This document shows positions 12,646-25,600 of a stretch of 64,000 nucleotides of DNA, piece by piece; the stretch's first letter is position 1; every line of letters starts with the position of its first letter. Location: the NCBI RefSeq assembly GCF_021134715.1, contig NC_060027.1:3720001-3784000 (forward strand). Reading direction: 5' to 3'. Position numbers and translations under genes: made by a program. Below the pieces are notes generated by a model. It was not told the DNA's origin. It did not search any database and saw nothing but the letters and a program-made list of their open reading frames with translations. The DNA comes from Daphnia pulex. Taxonomy: Eukaryota; Arthropoda; Branchiopoda; Diplostraca; Daphniidae.

Positions 12646-15600
12646 ATGGATGGCCTTTTAAATCTATTGCCGTTGTACACGGAGAGCGTCGAAGGTGAAC
12701 ACAATCTCGGACAGTTTCTCGAGACGTGCAGGGCCCATCAGAGTTTCGGTGAACTTGTCGCCAATGAAATCGACTTGAATCATGCCGTTGGCGTTATCAA
12801 TTCCAAGCTCAACAATCCCGATTCCAGGTAAGTAGTAGTTGCTGTTAACAGACTGTTGAGGTGTGGCCCTAATCTTTGCCTGGTACGCTTTTTAAATTTC
12901 ATTTCCCAGGACCGAGGGAGCTCTCCTGCTTGACGTAGTCATAACTCAGTGTGGCACAGACACCTTCACCTCCAATTGCGTTTTGTGGACCCAACAGGTG
13001 ATGAGATTGCTGCACGGTCCATCCAAAGTGAATGTCGGACCCACAGCCTGTAAAGTTTTGGGTGAGCATTGATCTGTGTCAGTTGTTATCCCGGCACCTG
13101 TTAACCCCTCTTGGGTATATGTTTTTTTATTTGACTGAATTTGCAGGAAAATTGTTGGCATTTTCCTCCCAGTTTCCAGAACTCTCCCGGCAACTCAGTA
13201 CCACAGTGATTTCACAACTGGTAGCCTTGCTCTGTGAGCCGGAATTATTACAAAAGGTAAGCATTGTTTTACATGCAACAACAGATTCCGAGCTAAACTC
13301 CTGTACATGACATTGAATACTAGGCTTCCATTACAGTGCACGTCCTTGAGTGCCTCAAGACCTGTATGAAATATTATGGTAACCCGTGTGGCACAGTGAA
13401 GGTCAGTGAAGGATAACTGTTGATTTGATATGCAAGGAACATCATGCCAGCCATTCTTTTTCCAACACTCTAGGGTACTATTGAGCGAAGCCTTTTGTCA
13501 CTGATTGATTGGGACGAAATGGCCACCGATCCCAGCTTACGCGCTACCTGGGCGGCTTGCATGGCGCAGTTGCCCAGCATCGGCGGCAGCGGATCGCAAG
13601 GAGCCCAGCACAGAAGCAATTGGATCGAGTTTTGCGTGCAACTCATCGATTCGATCCATGGCACCATCAACGGGATGTTTAGAAACATTGAGGAGCTGAA
13701 GGTATAAACAAAGACCCCGCGCTAAACCCGTCAAGGGCGACGCGGTTAAGAGATAAACTAACGAATCCAATAATATCCACTTTCCTCATCATACGCAGAC
13801 ACAAGAAGCTTCCTCGAACCCATTGAAGCTGCCAGCCTTGCAACATAAAAACCCGATGGTTTTACTACACGATCAACAACGCCGATTTATAAACCTCTGC
13901 GCAGCATTAGTCTTGTTGCTAACGTAAAGTGACTTTCCTTTTAACTTTGATTTCACTTTCCTGAGAATTGGCCAACACAGTTCCATTTGTCAACAATTTT
14001 TTGTTTTGTTTTTCTATTTCGAAACAGAGAGCCGTTCCCCGTTGCGAAGAATGTGCCGATTGATCGACTTTTGGCAATGATCTCTCGACTTTTAGCGCTC
14101 AACAGCAAAAGTCTGTCGAAAACGGCCCGAGCTAATTTTGGTACTTGATTTTCAAAAGCTTCTTGTATTGTTCGCCCCAGAAATCTTGAAATCTCTCGTC
14201 CTTTATGAACAGAACAATTGACCTTGGCGTCCATCATCCCCGACCTTCAGTCATCCGTCTTGGATGTGCTGAAATCGCTGGTGGCCGTCTGCAGGAGTCA
14301 GCTATTGACGAGAGCGACAACCGTTATGAACCTTTTCGTTCAAGTGCTCCAGTGGACTTTCACTCCACTTGATCGACGTCGAGTCGGAGTTGAGAGACCC
14401 TACGGGTAAAGATCACTTCAAATTGGACAAATAAGAATTCTGAAATTGATATACTGAATATGCTGCTGTCCACTTGAATACATGCAGGAAATTACGCAGC
14501 CAAGTCTATAGGAACTTGTGCCTATGGGTGGCCGCTAGTCGCTCGGCTTGCGGATTGGGCAAGTGTGTCGATGTACTGTTTAGCCAACTGCTGTCAGATA
14601 TCCTCGTTCATCGCGACACTGTCCAGCTGCTGACAGGTGAAGATAAGACGCAAACATTTATGTGTTGTTTTCATTGAGATATGTAAACTTAACCTCAAAG
14701 ATTTGAATTTCTCTTGCAGTAAATCCGCCCAGCAACGGGAAGACGACCAAAAAAGGAAAGAAGAAGATGGATACTCCCGGAGTGATTCTCCAGAAAGATG
14801 ATTTAAAAGCTAATGCTGACGTTTGTCAGATGGCCCTTCAGTGTCTATCTACAATCCTTCTCTGCTGCGGACCCAGGATCAAGCCCACAATACATAAGGT
14901 AAACATTTTGAAGTGAAACAAGAGTTGCTGGCCCTTTTTTCTTTTGCTGATGACATGCCTTTCTATTTCTTAGGAAGTCCAAGAAATCGTCTTATCGATT
15001 CTTGTCGAAATTATGAATGGTGCTGAATTAAACACGATTCTGCCGTACAACGACCCCCGTTGCCGAGCTGGCCTCTATCAATTATTGGAGAAATTGGTGC
15101 TCTGCCCCAGTCCTCAGTGGCCGGCTCCACTCAACTATGCTTCAGCCGTTCTCAACAATGGACTCAACGATCCCAATCTCGAGGTAATACGAGATTTATG
15201 CTTTGTCATGTAATACAAAATTGCATATCGCGTTTTCAATTTGCAGGTATCGACGAGATGCATCGAAGCCTTGGCGTCGATCCAGTCGATATTGCGACCC
15301 AGAGGGCCGACGTTTAACTTTGCGATGGAAATGAAACAATTGCGCTCCATCCAGCAGGAAGCTCCTTTATTGAATGGCTGGGCCGCCAAGATGGTGGAAC
15401 CGTCACTGCCGACATCCGCTCCATCGCAACCAGCACCAGCCGCCATGTCCATTGAGAAGCCACCAGTTGTCGCGATCGATCAGCTGTCGACACCACCGCG
15501 CCGACAGATTCCCCCGAATTCGGTCGAGTCGACGGTCGAAATTCGCCAACCCGAGACATCGCCGCCGCCGTCCAAGCGACTTTCTCTCACCAAAACGAAT

Positions 15601-16011
15601 GGCGAACACGACGATGATTTTTTAACACCTCCTATGGGTGTAACGACGATATCCAGCGAGTCCCCAGTCAAATCAGCGAGAGTGATGACGCGCAAGGAAG
15701 CGCTCAAAGTGCTGGCCTCGGCTATGCCACCGCAATCAGCCAAGGAGCAATCACCAAATCCTCCCAAGACGAAGCAAACGAAAAATAAAGCGTCGCCCGC
15801 TCGGAAGAGGCCTCTTGACGATTCCAAACCAACAGTGGAACCCCTACAAGAAAAGGTTTGGCATTTTTTCGATTTAATTCAATGGTCTTATTGTTTATTT
15901 CTATCCATTATCTATTTTTAGATGGAGACTGAAGAGACCGAAAACGGGGTGGATGAACTGGATGAAACTTTGGATGACATGTTAGCTTCGTTTCACGATG
16001 TACCAGCCTAA
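12646..16011 (+). CDS. PELP1: PELP1 / Rix1-type ribosome biogenesis protein
   Basis: Thirteen coding exons were read: 12646-12827, 12910-13061, 13147-13256, 13324-13401, 13474-13701, 13799-13923, 14028-14140, 14213-14405, 14488-14636, 14720-14898, 14974-15183, 15247-15855 and 15922-16011. Together they give 805 residues with every phase consistent. The first half is helical repeat sequence matching the PELP1 N-terminal (RIX1) region, with an LXXLL-type LLNLL at residues 4-8. The last exons are low-complexity, rich in P, S, T and K with basic KRP/KKG patches, and end in DELDETLDDMLASF, like the conserved PELP1 tail. PELP1 works with TEX10, WDR18 and SENP3 in nucleolar 60S maturation; the vertebrate nuclear-receptor role is not implied here. 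The protein is shorter than human PELP1 (about 1,130 residues) and lacks its long acidic tract. A polyadenylation signal lies at 16031. The gene is convergent with the sulfotransferase gene. Confidence 0.88.
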
Positions 16012-16863
16012 AGAATGAGCAATTGACACGAATAAAAAGAAAGGATGTCTAAACTAAAAGGTTTCAGATCATACTGTAGGCGTTTATTTGCTTTAGTTTC
16101 TATGGGACAGCGTTAATATCTTTATAACCATAATAATAGAAAGCGTTTTTTTTTCTTCATCTCGTTCTGTGCAAACAAGGATTGCACAAGTAATCTTGCA
16201 ATGAAATAGGCATCATAAAGGGACGTGCTAGTTAAAGCGCTACGCAACACACGGTGCACTTTAGTGTGATAAGAAATCATCGCGGGAAATGTGAAGACGA
16301 TCGACATGAGATTTGGGATTATTAACGATCATTGCAAGAAGATTCAATGTGGAGAGACTACATGGTCGAGAGATTAAAATTTCATCATGGATGGAAGAGA
16401 GGGTGATCTTTTACACAAGATAAAAAAACATTTCCGGTGGCTGGAAACGGTATAAAAATCGAATAGAGAGAGTACACAGCCAAGAGTGACGGTAAAAACA
16501 ACTCTTGTGTAACATTTGAAGCCATGTAGGACGGCAGGAACTCAATAAAAAAAAATTAAATCGGCACAGGATACAAAGGTAGATTTCAATGTCACGGTAT
16601 CAGGTTGTTTCCTTTTAAAAAATTCGGTGAGCTTTTCCATCTTGGTTAAAAAATAGAACTTAACGTTGTTTGTTAATCATTAGGCGGTGATTGAAGTGGT
16701 TAAAAAAATAATCGACCCGGTGGGAGAAAAGCATTCAAAAAGTGAAATGATTCAGTGCAACAGGCGTGGACCAGTGACAATTTCTTGGGAAAAAAAAATT
16801 GGTTTTTTAAAAAGTAGCAGGATGGCAACATTTCCTGTGTTTATGATTTTTGTTTTTGTTTGG
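16012..16863. other. Convergent 3' intergenic region
   Basis: This gap lies between the PELP1 stop and the minus-strand sulfotransferase stop. It contains the PELP1 polyadenylation signal AATAAA at 16031-16036. On the minus strand an AATAAA (plus strand TTTATT at 16083) could end a long sulfotransferase 3' UTR, which would make the two transcripts overlap at their ends. No further coding sequence was seen. Confidence 0.5.
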
Positions 16864-18325
16864 TTAGACTAATGAGTTACCGTCGATTCTCTCAGACTTA
16901 AGAGGGTGAACCATGCGCAGCCAATTCTGCCTAAAATGAGGGTCCCGTCGCTTTAGTAGTTGAAATCTTTCTTGTAATAGCTGCCGGGCAAACTCTAATA
17001 GCTCCTCGTCAAGGCTGTTGAGCTGACGAACCCGTTCTATCTGCAATGTTGTTTTAAACAAATGGAATTCAAATGGTGGAACTTAAAAAAACAATAAGTT
17101 TTTCTTCTTCCAAACCTGAGCAGGTGTTAGTTCGGCTATTGCCTGAGCTGACAGAGTTGCATTTGCTTGGTCAAAATTGTTTTCAAAGTCCAGATGAAAC
17201 GTTCGCTCGAATATGTATTGACTTACGGCCTGTTGTTCTGTCAAGCCAAAGTAAGCCATGCTGGCTAGGTTCTGTTTAGCGCTTTGCAGCAAGATTCGAT
17301 CACGTTCTAGTTGGTCTGCCGTCGTATTGTAACCGGTGTAACAGCCTGCCAATGTGAGATCGGCCAACATTCGCGTTTGTCGGTTATGGGCGAAATTGTA
17401 AGAACAATTCATAAACTCATCCAGTTCGACCCCCGTCCAGTTTGATCCCTATGGGTAATCATATTTTATATGTTAATATTTAATTTCAATTTTCTTTTTT
17501 AAACCAGTCTAAATACTACCTTGTAGCAGTGTGGTAGACTTGTAAATTCCTGTCCTCCACACCAATGTCGGGCACTTTTCCAGGTGGCACCTCTCTGGAC
17601 GTGACGGAATTCCGACAGATACCGATGAATTGGATCACGAAGAACAGTGATGAAGAAATATCTAGAATGAATACCAGATTTGATCGTTATTAATAGCTGA
17701 AAACACATAAGCTATTATGAAGTAATTTATACCTTCTCTTTTTGGCTAATCCTTCGTACTCGTCTAGGGCGCCTTCGACGCAGTCTGTCAGCTCAGTCCA
17801 GTCTGCATGAAGTCCACATTTCCAGCCCGTAGAATACCGACTGAATAGCCACTGCTCATTGATAGTGTTGGGACGGAAGCAATCACAGCGTTTTCGCTTT
17901 CTTGGGCAATTACAAGGATTCTCTAAATTCAGATCTCTGACAAGATGTCTACCGAACGTTGTACCACCCGTTTTTTGAATATGCAGAAACACTATAACAT
18001 CTCTATCAGTGATGTCAAAGCCCATCTCATAAGCCTCTTTAAATGCCACTGATTCAATGTTGACTGTAGATGCAAGACCCACAACTAATTTAGTTGTGGA
18101 GGTAGGTGATGAAGGGACTTCAGACCTGCTACTGCTGCTGCTGCTACTAGCGCTGGCACTGTATCTGGTGGAGAGGCTGAAACGCTCTGGAGCCAAACAC
18201 AGGGAGTTGTGACAGAGATAGCTTATATAAGCTATACCCAGAAGTGTCACAAGACAAAGGCCACCAATGAAACGAATCATCTTTACCCAGCGCTTCATGT
18301 TCTCAAGAGTAACAGAACAGTGCAT
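16864..18325 (-). CDS. HS6ST: Heparan-sulfate 6-O-sulfotransferase
   Basis: Four exons were read on the minus strand: 18325-17733, 17661-17520, 17448-17116 and 17040-16864, giving 414 residues in consistent phase; human HS6ST1 is 411. A second in-frame ATG at 18298 could also serve. The N-terminus is a type II signal anchor (IRFIGGLCLVTLLGIAYISY), followed by a serine-rich stem at about residues 52-67. The catalytic domain begins at DVIVFLHIQKTGGTTFGRHL, the 5'-phosphosulfate loop of the PAPS site. The 3'-phosphate site is LRDPIHRYLSEFRHVQRG. The C-terminal helices carry the ERTFHLDFENNF-type segment of the family. The enzyme moves sulfate from PAPS to the 6-O position of glucosamine in heparan sulfate in the Golgi, tuning FGF, Wnt and Hedgehog signalling. 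No key residue is visibly missing. Confidence 0.95.
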
Positions 18326-19697
18326 CTATCGAAAGACCCCCAAGTTGCCAACAACACTTCTCTCCATAGCAAAAAATGGCTAAGCTACACATTCTTTTAA
18401 ATTCATGGATAACATGGCAACTGTTGTTGGCAGCATTGTGTATCAAACTTATGTTAACGTAATAAAAAGTCAAGGTAATCGAACCTGAACTTGGTTAAAA
18501 TGAACGGCTACAAGGGTATCGGGACTGGGGGGTTAGGGCAGTCGCTTACTAAACCAAACTGACTTCCGTACGATACCCGAGATAAAAACATGCACGATCC
18601 CGCGTCAAATCATGGGCCTAAGGTTATAATTTTTTTACTTTTCTCAATTAAAAAAGGACTCTTTATTAGATTTCCCTTTCTTTTTCCAAGGGTCCTCAAC
18701 TACTTTTCACTAATGTGTTTACAATACTTGCCCGGCGTTGCATTATATCCGACATTTGCTTCGTTTGACTGCCAAATGTCAAAATTCATTTCTAATTAGT
18801 TGTATACCTTTAAGATTTCTACAATTGAATTTTCGTTAAGAAGAAATTAAATCTTCTTTTTAAATGAGCTGAAATATGTAATGTTTCAAGATATTTTATT
18901 ATTTGTAAAGCGGTGGGGCACGGCAACAAAAAATATTCCATTTTCCGTAGAATAAAGACGTTTCAGTCAAGTCTGGTCTTGATACGATTTGCATCTCTTG
19001 CCCATTCCTACAGAGACGAAGGATTTACTGGATTTATTTATTTAGATTTTTGGCTCATTTCTGTTCTTCTCCTAACCAGAGCAGTTGAATGTAAGCGATT
19101 TCTCGTGTTTAAATATCTAAATGGGAAACAAGGGGTGGGGGTTGCGGTAGCCTTTTTCTGCTGTTCTCTCTCGTGGGTCAAAGTTGTCTCTGGCAGCACA
19201 AAGCCAAGGCTGTGTGTGAAGTTCATGAAAAAAACAGATTTTGTTTTCCTTGTAGAGCTTGTGATCTTTAAAATTCATCAGGGCTTTTCTGTCCCTTTTA
19301 AAGCATGTTAAAAACCAGCAATAGTCCTTAACATAGTTACTGTGTCTTTAAGACTTCTTTTTTTCTCTCTAGAAGTTGTGATTTTTTTTCAGTATAAATA
19401 ATTTCAGAGTTTCTGGTGTTTACTGCATCAGTGAAAACGATTTTTAGTCGACGACGATTATTAGGTATCGAACTCAGATTGATCAGGTCTTTTTGTTTCT
19501 TTATGTAACTGAAGATGAACAAAGATATACCTTCGGGCAATTTTAGAGGTGTTCACTTCCTCTATCTTTGTAGTCTGCTGACACAAGTTGTACTTTATTG
19601 TGATTTGTGTTATATAATTGCTTTGATAATAATTTTGTGGATTTTTATTGTTCTAGGTTTAGTTTGATTTGGGGCATGGTTGGTAAGGAAGGCTCCT
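18326..19697. other. Divergent intergenic region, sulfotransferase/TRIP12
   Basis: The gap lies between two genes transcribed away from each other and should hold both promoters and noncoding 5' exons. An acceptor-like TTCTAG ends at 19656, so the TRIP12 5' UTR is probably spliced from an upstream noncoding exon. No coding exon or RNA gene was recognised. Confidence 0.5.
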
Positions 19698-22600
19698 ATG
19701 GCCTCCTCAGCACCACCTGCAGGTCCGGCTAATTCTGGTGGTGGTGATCAGGAATCAAACCACTTACCTAGCAGCTCTGACTCCCCAGTGTCACCTCCAC
19801 TCAGTGAAACTCCTCCATTTTCTCGGCACAGGTATTTGATGAGTTCATTTCATTTCCTTTGTTAGAAAACTTTCAGTGTTAATGTTTTATTGGAACCAGT
19901 TTCAGTGGTGCTGTAAAGCGTAGTGACGGCACTGAGGGCCCAGTGTCTTCCAGATTGAGACACTTGCCAGGAAGATACCTCTCAACTTCTCAGTTACCAG
20001 TTGCCACACCACCTAGTCCTCTGAACCCCAGGTTTGCAACATATTTTTTTACATTCTTACATCAATGGACGTCATTCATGTATCTTCCCTTTTCCAGAAG
20101 GCACTCGAGTGGTCCTCAAAAGCATCTGAGACACAGTCTACCTCTAGCTCAGACTAGTACTGGTGTGGAAAAGAATCACGCCAAAACACCTTATGAGCGG
20201 AGAAGTCCTAGTGTTCCCACCCCTAGATCGACCTCTCATCATCCTCCTACGCCAGCAGCCACACCAGGCTCACCAGCAGTTCTCACTCCAACCTCAACAG
20301 TAGCTAGTTCCTCGGCTGGAACTAGTGGTGTCACGCCGCCCGTGAGGCAGCGTAAACGGAGAAATAACGAATCGACGGAAGCTGGGCCTTCTTCTTCCGC
20401 AGGAGTATCAACAACTCCGTCAACCAGTCGAACCCGTTCCGGCCAACCGGCCAGCAACGGTAGCAAAAGTAGCCTGCACTGCAGTCCGACCAAAAAGGCG
20501 AGACTGCAAACGGGCAAAGAAGCTTCACATCAAGCCGTATCACCACAAGCCCAGCAGCTTCATTCACGAGCAAACATAGGGGCTGGTATGTTACTCTTCT
20601 CGTTTATTTCCCCATACGTTTATTGAACAAAATTGCAAGGTTATTGAGCCGAAGCTCATTAATTCAGGGAACTTAAAAAAAAAAAAAAGTGGGAGGTACC
20701 ACATCTTATGAGATAGCGTTTCTCCGCTCCCCGTATTGTCACCAGACCGGTTTCGTAACGGTTTCGTCAGACCATCGCTCTCTGAATCATTCATCGAACA
20801 CTGCTTGATGCTCACATTTTAGGGGTTTCTCATATCGAGAATTGAGTTAAAGTTCGCAGAATGGGCTCCCACTAGTTAGTAAGCTCAGAGTATATTGTGT
20901 TGCAAGCTCTCCTTTTTTGTCTTAGTTATCTTATCTCTCGATGCCATGTTATCCTTGCCCACTGGTTGTACGTCAATGCGAGACTGAGCTGTGAGTTTGT
21001 GTCTCCACTTTGCGGATCTTGTTGTTTATTGTGTCTGACCGCTGGAAAATTCCGCACTCGGATAGTTTTGCTTGTGCTGCGCCTGTGTATAAAATTTCTT
21101 TTGTTTCGTTCTCTGCTCGCCTTGTTACAGGACACAGTCATTGTTTGGGAGGGTCGACGTCGGCCGGTGTAGCAGGAGGAGGCGCTGAGGTCACAGCTGG
21201 AGAAGGAGAACAGCAACAACAGCGCTTGCCTCAATTACGTCACCCGCGACAACCGGCCAACACGGGGTCCTGCGCCAGCAACAGGTAAACACATTTGCAC
21301 CACGTCATCCTCTTCCGTTGTCTCGAAAATAACACCCCCCACCAGTCCATCGTCGATTTTCTTTTTTTCTTAACTATCGATTATGCGGGTTCCTTATCAT
21401 TCGTGTAATTTGCCCAACTTGGATTATGCGGTTTTCGAATGACGATAACGTGTAGGCAAATTCCCCCCTGCGTAATTCAACTACGTCGGCTCACGACCCC
21501 GAAGACGGATCGTGATGATGATAAAGCAGTAAGGGGGGGTTGAAGGTAGGATGATGATTTGTGACGTCTGATCAGCCGCCCATATTGGATCGTGCAGAAA
21601 TGGCCGTGGCTAGAAGGGACTTTGGAGGGTCGGTTGCCATGGGAACGGCATGACGACTTTTGCCTTGCGTCTTATTTCTCCCGCCGCCTCCCTTTTTTTC
21701 CTCCCTCCTCCACTCGTACCTCCTCTTCTCGTGTCCAAAGTGGCTCGTTCTTCCCGGTTATATATCCGAAGGGGTCTTATATTTCACAGACTTTATTAGT
21801 CGGTGGTCGGTAGTCGAGGTTGCAGGACGACAGCTATTCACGTCAGTCTCTCTATTTCTTCTTTTTCGTCCTCGGGATTTTGATCGAATCGGTCATTTGG
21901 GCGTCATCGAGCGAGACAAAAAGAAGTCACGCTCGGCCAAACAAAAAAGAGAGATTGCACAGTCTGTGTGTGTGTGTGTGTTGTTTTGTTGTGTTTTGTG
22001 TGTGCTGCGCGCAGACACAGGTGTTGTCCGCAGGCGTATTGCGCTTGGAGGTTTCGTTGACTTTGGTAGCTCCTTGGAATATATATCCATCGGTTGACGT
22101 TGTGTCGCGATCAGTCCAGTCGGGGGAAGCCGAGTAGGAGGGTCTCTTTTCTTTTGCGGCTTTGTGTTTACGTGTGTGTGGCTGTGTTTGTGTGAGAGAG
22201 TTGAGTGTGTTTTGTGTGTGATCTTGGCGTTTCTGCCCCATGTCCCATTGCTGCATTTGCTCTCCCTAGCGGAATGTTTCTGCACGACTTGTCGTTGCGC
22301 TACCAGACATGGAGGTGAGTTCTTTTTGTCTTTTTCCTTTTTACAATGGGCCAAGAAAAAAAAAAGATGACGTTTGATATTATCGACCAGCACGTACGCG
22401 AACCCAATGTCCTCCTACCGTCCCTCATCTTCTTATTCCGGCAATACTTTTGGGTTTTTCCCTGGGCCCGACGTCCCATGTTTTAGTTATGTAAAGGTTG
22501 TATTATAGATCTGATGTGTCGGCAGATGAGGAAGAGGTGCGGGTTTACAGGTGTGTTAGCTGCTTCCTCCCCGGGTTTTCCTTTTTATTTCATTTTATTT

Positions 22601-25600
22601 TTCGTACTCCTCGCGGCGAAGCGGTTCAAGGGCGGCCATTTGAGCAACTGGTGTGTCTTGTCTGTTCTTCCTCTCTCTCTCTCTTACTTTTCTGTGTGTG
22701 TGTGCGTTAATCAGCTGCTGCATCACACGCAGACTGCACTTAGTTCGATGATTCTTGATGGGTAACCGCCGACTGGCCCTGGACTCAAGCTCACGGTTGC
22801 AGTCGTTTCGGTGTTTTCTCTATTTTTATTTATTTGCTGGTTGTTGTTGGGACATTCGCTCTGTTATATTCACCAGCGTGTGTCAACACCAGTCAGTTGC
22901 CAAGGAAAAATAGAAAGACGGGGAGAGAGAGAGTTTGAATTATTCAAGGTGACTGGGCTCTCCCTCGCTCGCTCTCTTCCGCGCGCGCGCGCGCTCGTTT
23001 TCGATCCATTGCACGACCGAAGGGAAGATGATGATGGAAGAAGATTCGTGTCGTGATCTTCAACGAATTATCCAAATTTGACGGAACAAGAGAAGAGTCA
23101 ATTGTAACCAAATAGACGATGCGCCCACGTTGGGTTTTGAGTCGGGACGAGCACGTGAAAGTTCGCCGACGTTGTCAGAACGAAGGGTTTCTCTCTTTTT
23201 AGATTTCCTTCCTGGAAAGGCGACGGCGGTTCCATTTTAGCTCGTACGTGTACGAGGTCGAAATTAATCCTCTTTGTTGTCACAGCGGGTTCACTGCATC
23301 AAAAGTTAATGCTCTATCGCTATAGCTACTGTCGGCAAACGTAATCGTTGCACATACGGAACTAGCCCCGGCCAAATAGAGGCAATTTGCTAGCGTGATT
23401 GGATCAGGAAGTGAAAGAGGCGTGGTGAGTGAAAAACCGAGGGTGGGGCTTAACCCTCAAGGCCTTCCACCTCGTGTGCAACGACGGCAACCTCATTAGA
23501 TGGACGAACGATAATGAAGGGCTAGTTGAATTATGATCATGTGAATTTATGCCCTCCGTTCTCTTTTATTATTGACGTTCAATTGAAATAGATCAAAAAC
23601 GGAAGATGAATTATAATTTTGTTTTCTCTCATTTTCCTTTTTTTCACTCGTTTCCCCAAAGCAGCCGGCGAGCCTCGAGGTCCGGCAAAGTGCCACTCAG
23701 TACCAGCGGCAGTGGAGCCAGCGGAGTGGGAGGCGGTGGCGGCGGCGGCGGCGGCGGTACCAGTAGCGGAATCGCGGGTGTCGGCGGCGTCGGCGCACCT
23801 GCGTCGGCTGCCAACACCACCGGATCGGTTTCGGGTACAGCCGGATTATTAGTAGCAGGGGCGGGTGCTGTGATGGATGGCGGAACTCCTGGAGGACCGT
23901 CATCGGCTAGCGGATCGCACGCCTCGGCTACTTCCTCGTCTTCGTCGTCCGCTCCTGCGCCAGTCGGTAAGTTTGGACTGGGAAGTTTATTGAGCAATTT
24001 GTTGATACCATTCACAGCGTCCGCCTACCATCCACTCTGTCGTCCCTTTTATGTCATTTCCTGCCTCCGGTCATTTCACGTGATGTGTGTGTTTGTAGGT
24101 GGAGCGAATGTTGTCCCTCCCGACGGAGCTTCCGGCTTGCTGAACCTGCCACCAGGTCACGCTGCCAATCTTCTTTTGGGAGCTGGCGGAGCCGTTGGTG
24201 CTGGAGCTGGAACAGGTGATTCCGAGAGTGACGATAGTGAAATGGGTCGACTCCAGGCGCTGCTGGAAGCACGCGGGCTTCCGCCGCATCTCTTCGGCGC
24301 TCTGGCCCCGCGGATGCAGCACATTCTTCACCGCTCCATGGGATCCAATTCGACCATCTCGAAAGCTCAACAGCTGATTGCCGGTAATTCAGTGTGGCCG
24401 TTGATTTTTCTGTTGTTTTTCGTGTAGTCGTCACGACTGAACGCCTTGCGATCTTAACCTCTTGGTTTTCCCTTCCATCCAGCCGTGCAAAACAATGCCG
24501 ACGAAAGTCAACAGCTGCAGGCGGCCATCGAGATGTGCCAGCTGTTGGTGATGGGCAATGAAGACACGTTGGCCGGATTTCCCGTCCGCCAAGCCGTACC
24601 CGCCCTTATCCATTTGCTCCACATGGAACACAATTTCGACATGATGAATCACGCCTGCCGGGCATTGACTTATATGATGGAGGCGCTTCCTCGCTCGTCG
24701 GCCGTCGTCGTCGACGCCGTGCCGGCCTTCCTCGAGAAACTGCAGGTTATTCAGTGCATGGACGTGGCCGAGCAGAGCTTGACGGCTCTGGAGATGCTGT
24801 CGCGCCGGCACGCCAAGTCCATCCTGCAGGCCCGCGGAGTTTCGGCTTGCCTCATGTACCTGGACTTTTTCGGCATTAACGCCCAGCGAGCCGCACTCTC
24901 CATCACGGCCAACTGCTGCCAAAACCTTCACACCGACGAGCTGCACTTCGTCTCGGGATCGCTGTCCGCTCTGGCTTCGAGGTTGACCCAGCACGACAAG
25001 AAGAGCGTCGAAAGCATCTGCATCGCCTTCAGCCGATTGGTGGACAGTTTCCACAACGAATCGGAGCGACTGCAGGAGATTGCCAGCACGGAATTGCTGG
25101 CCAACTTGCAACAGTTGCTGGTCATCATGCCGCCAGTCCTCTCTAGTGCAACATTTATCATGGTCGTGAGGATGCTCTCCATCATGTGCGCCCACTGTCC
25201 GGAACTGGCCGTCAAGCTCCTGAAACAGAACATTGCCCACACGCTGTGCTTGCTGCTGACGGGGCCTTCGGGGGCAGTTGCCAGCGCCAACACGTCGGCC
25301 TCCACCGCCGGCGAGAAAGCGACCGGAGCTTCCTCGACGACTCCATCGCCGGCCAAAGAGCACCACCATCAACAGGATCATGAAGTGGAATTGGTGGCCC
25401 GCAGTCCGCAGGAATTGTACGAGATCACGTCGCTTATTGGCGAATTGATGCCGCGTCTGCCGACGGACGGCTTCTTCGCCGTCGACGTCTGGCTGACCAA
25501 GCCCAGCACGGTCCATTACGACGCGGTGCAGTGGCAGTGGCGCGATGACCGCGGGTCGTGGCACGCTTATTCGGCCATCGATTCGCGGATGGTGGAAGCC

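Larger units (their letters stand above)
21285..23664 (+). other. Long TRIP12 intron, possibly with internal promoter
   Basis: At 2.4 kb this is by far the longest intron in a gene whose introns are mostly below 100 bp. It includes TG microsatellites (21966), (GC)7 at 22981-22994, pyrimidine tracts and an X-box-like site at 21633. Its open frames lack gene-like composition. A long intron between disordered N-terminal exons could hold an alternative promoter for a shorter TRIP12 isoform; this is inference. Confidence 0.4.

Noticed and set aside
18480-18600. Possible tRNA-like sequence near GGGGGGTTAGGGC
   Set aside because: No cloverleaf with matching acceptor and T arms could be drawn; the B-box pattern is absent.
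21660-22393. Several open frames of 100-166 codons on both strands
   Set aside because: They lie within a TRIP12 intron, are driven by TG/CA and pyrimidine runs, and contain strings such as CVCVC and THTHT typical of dinucleotide repeats.
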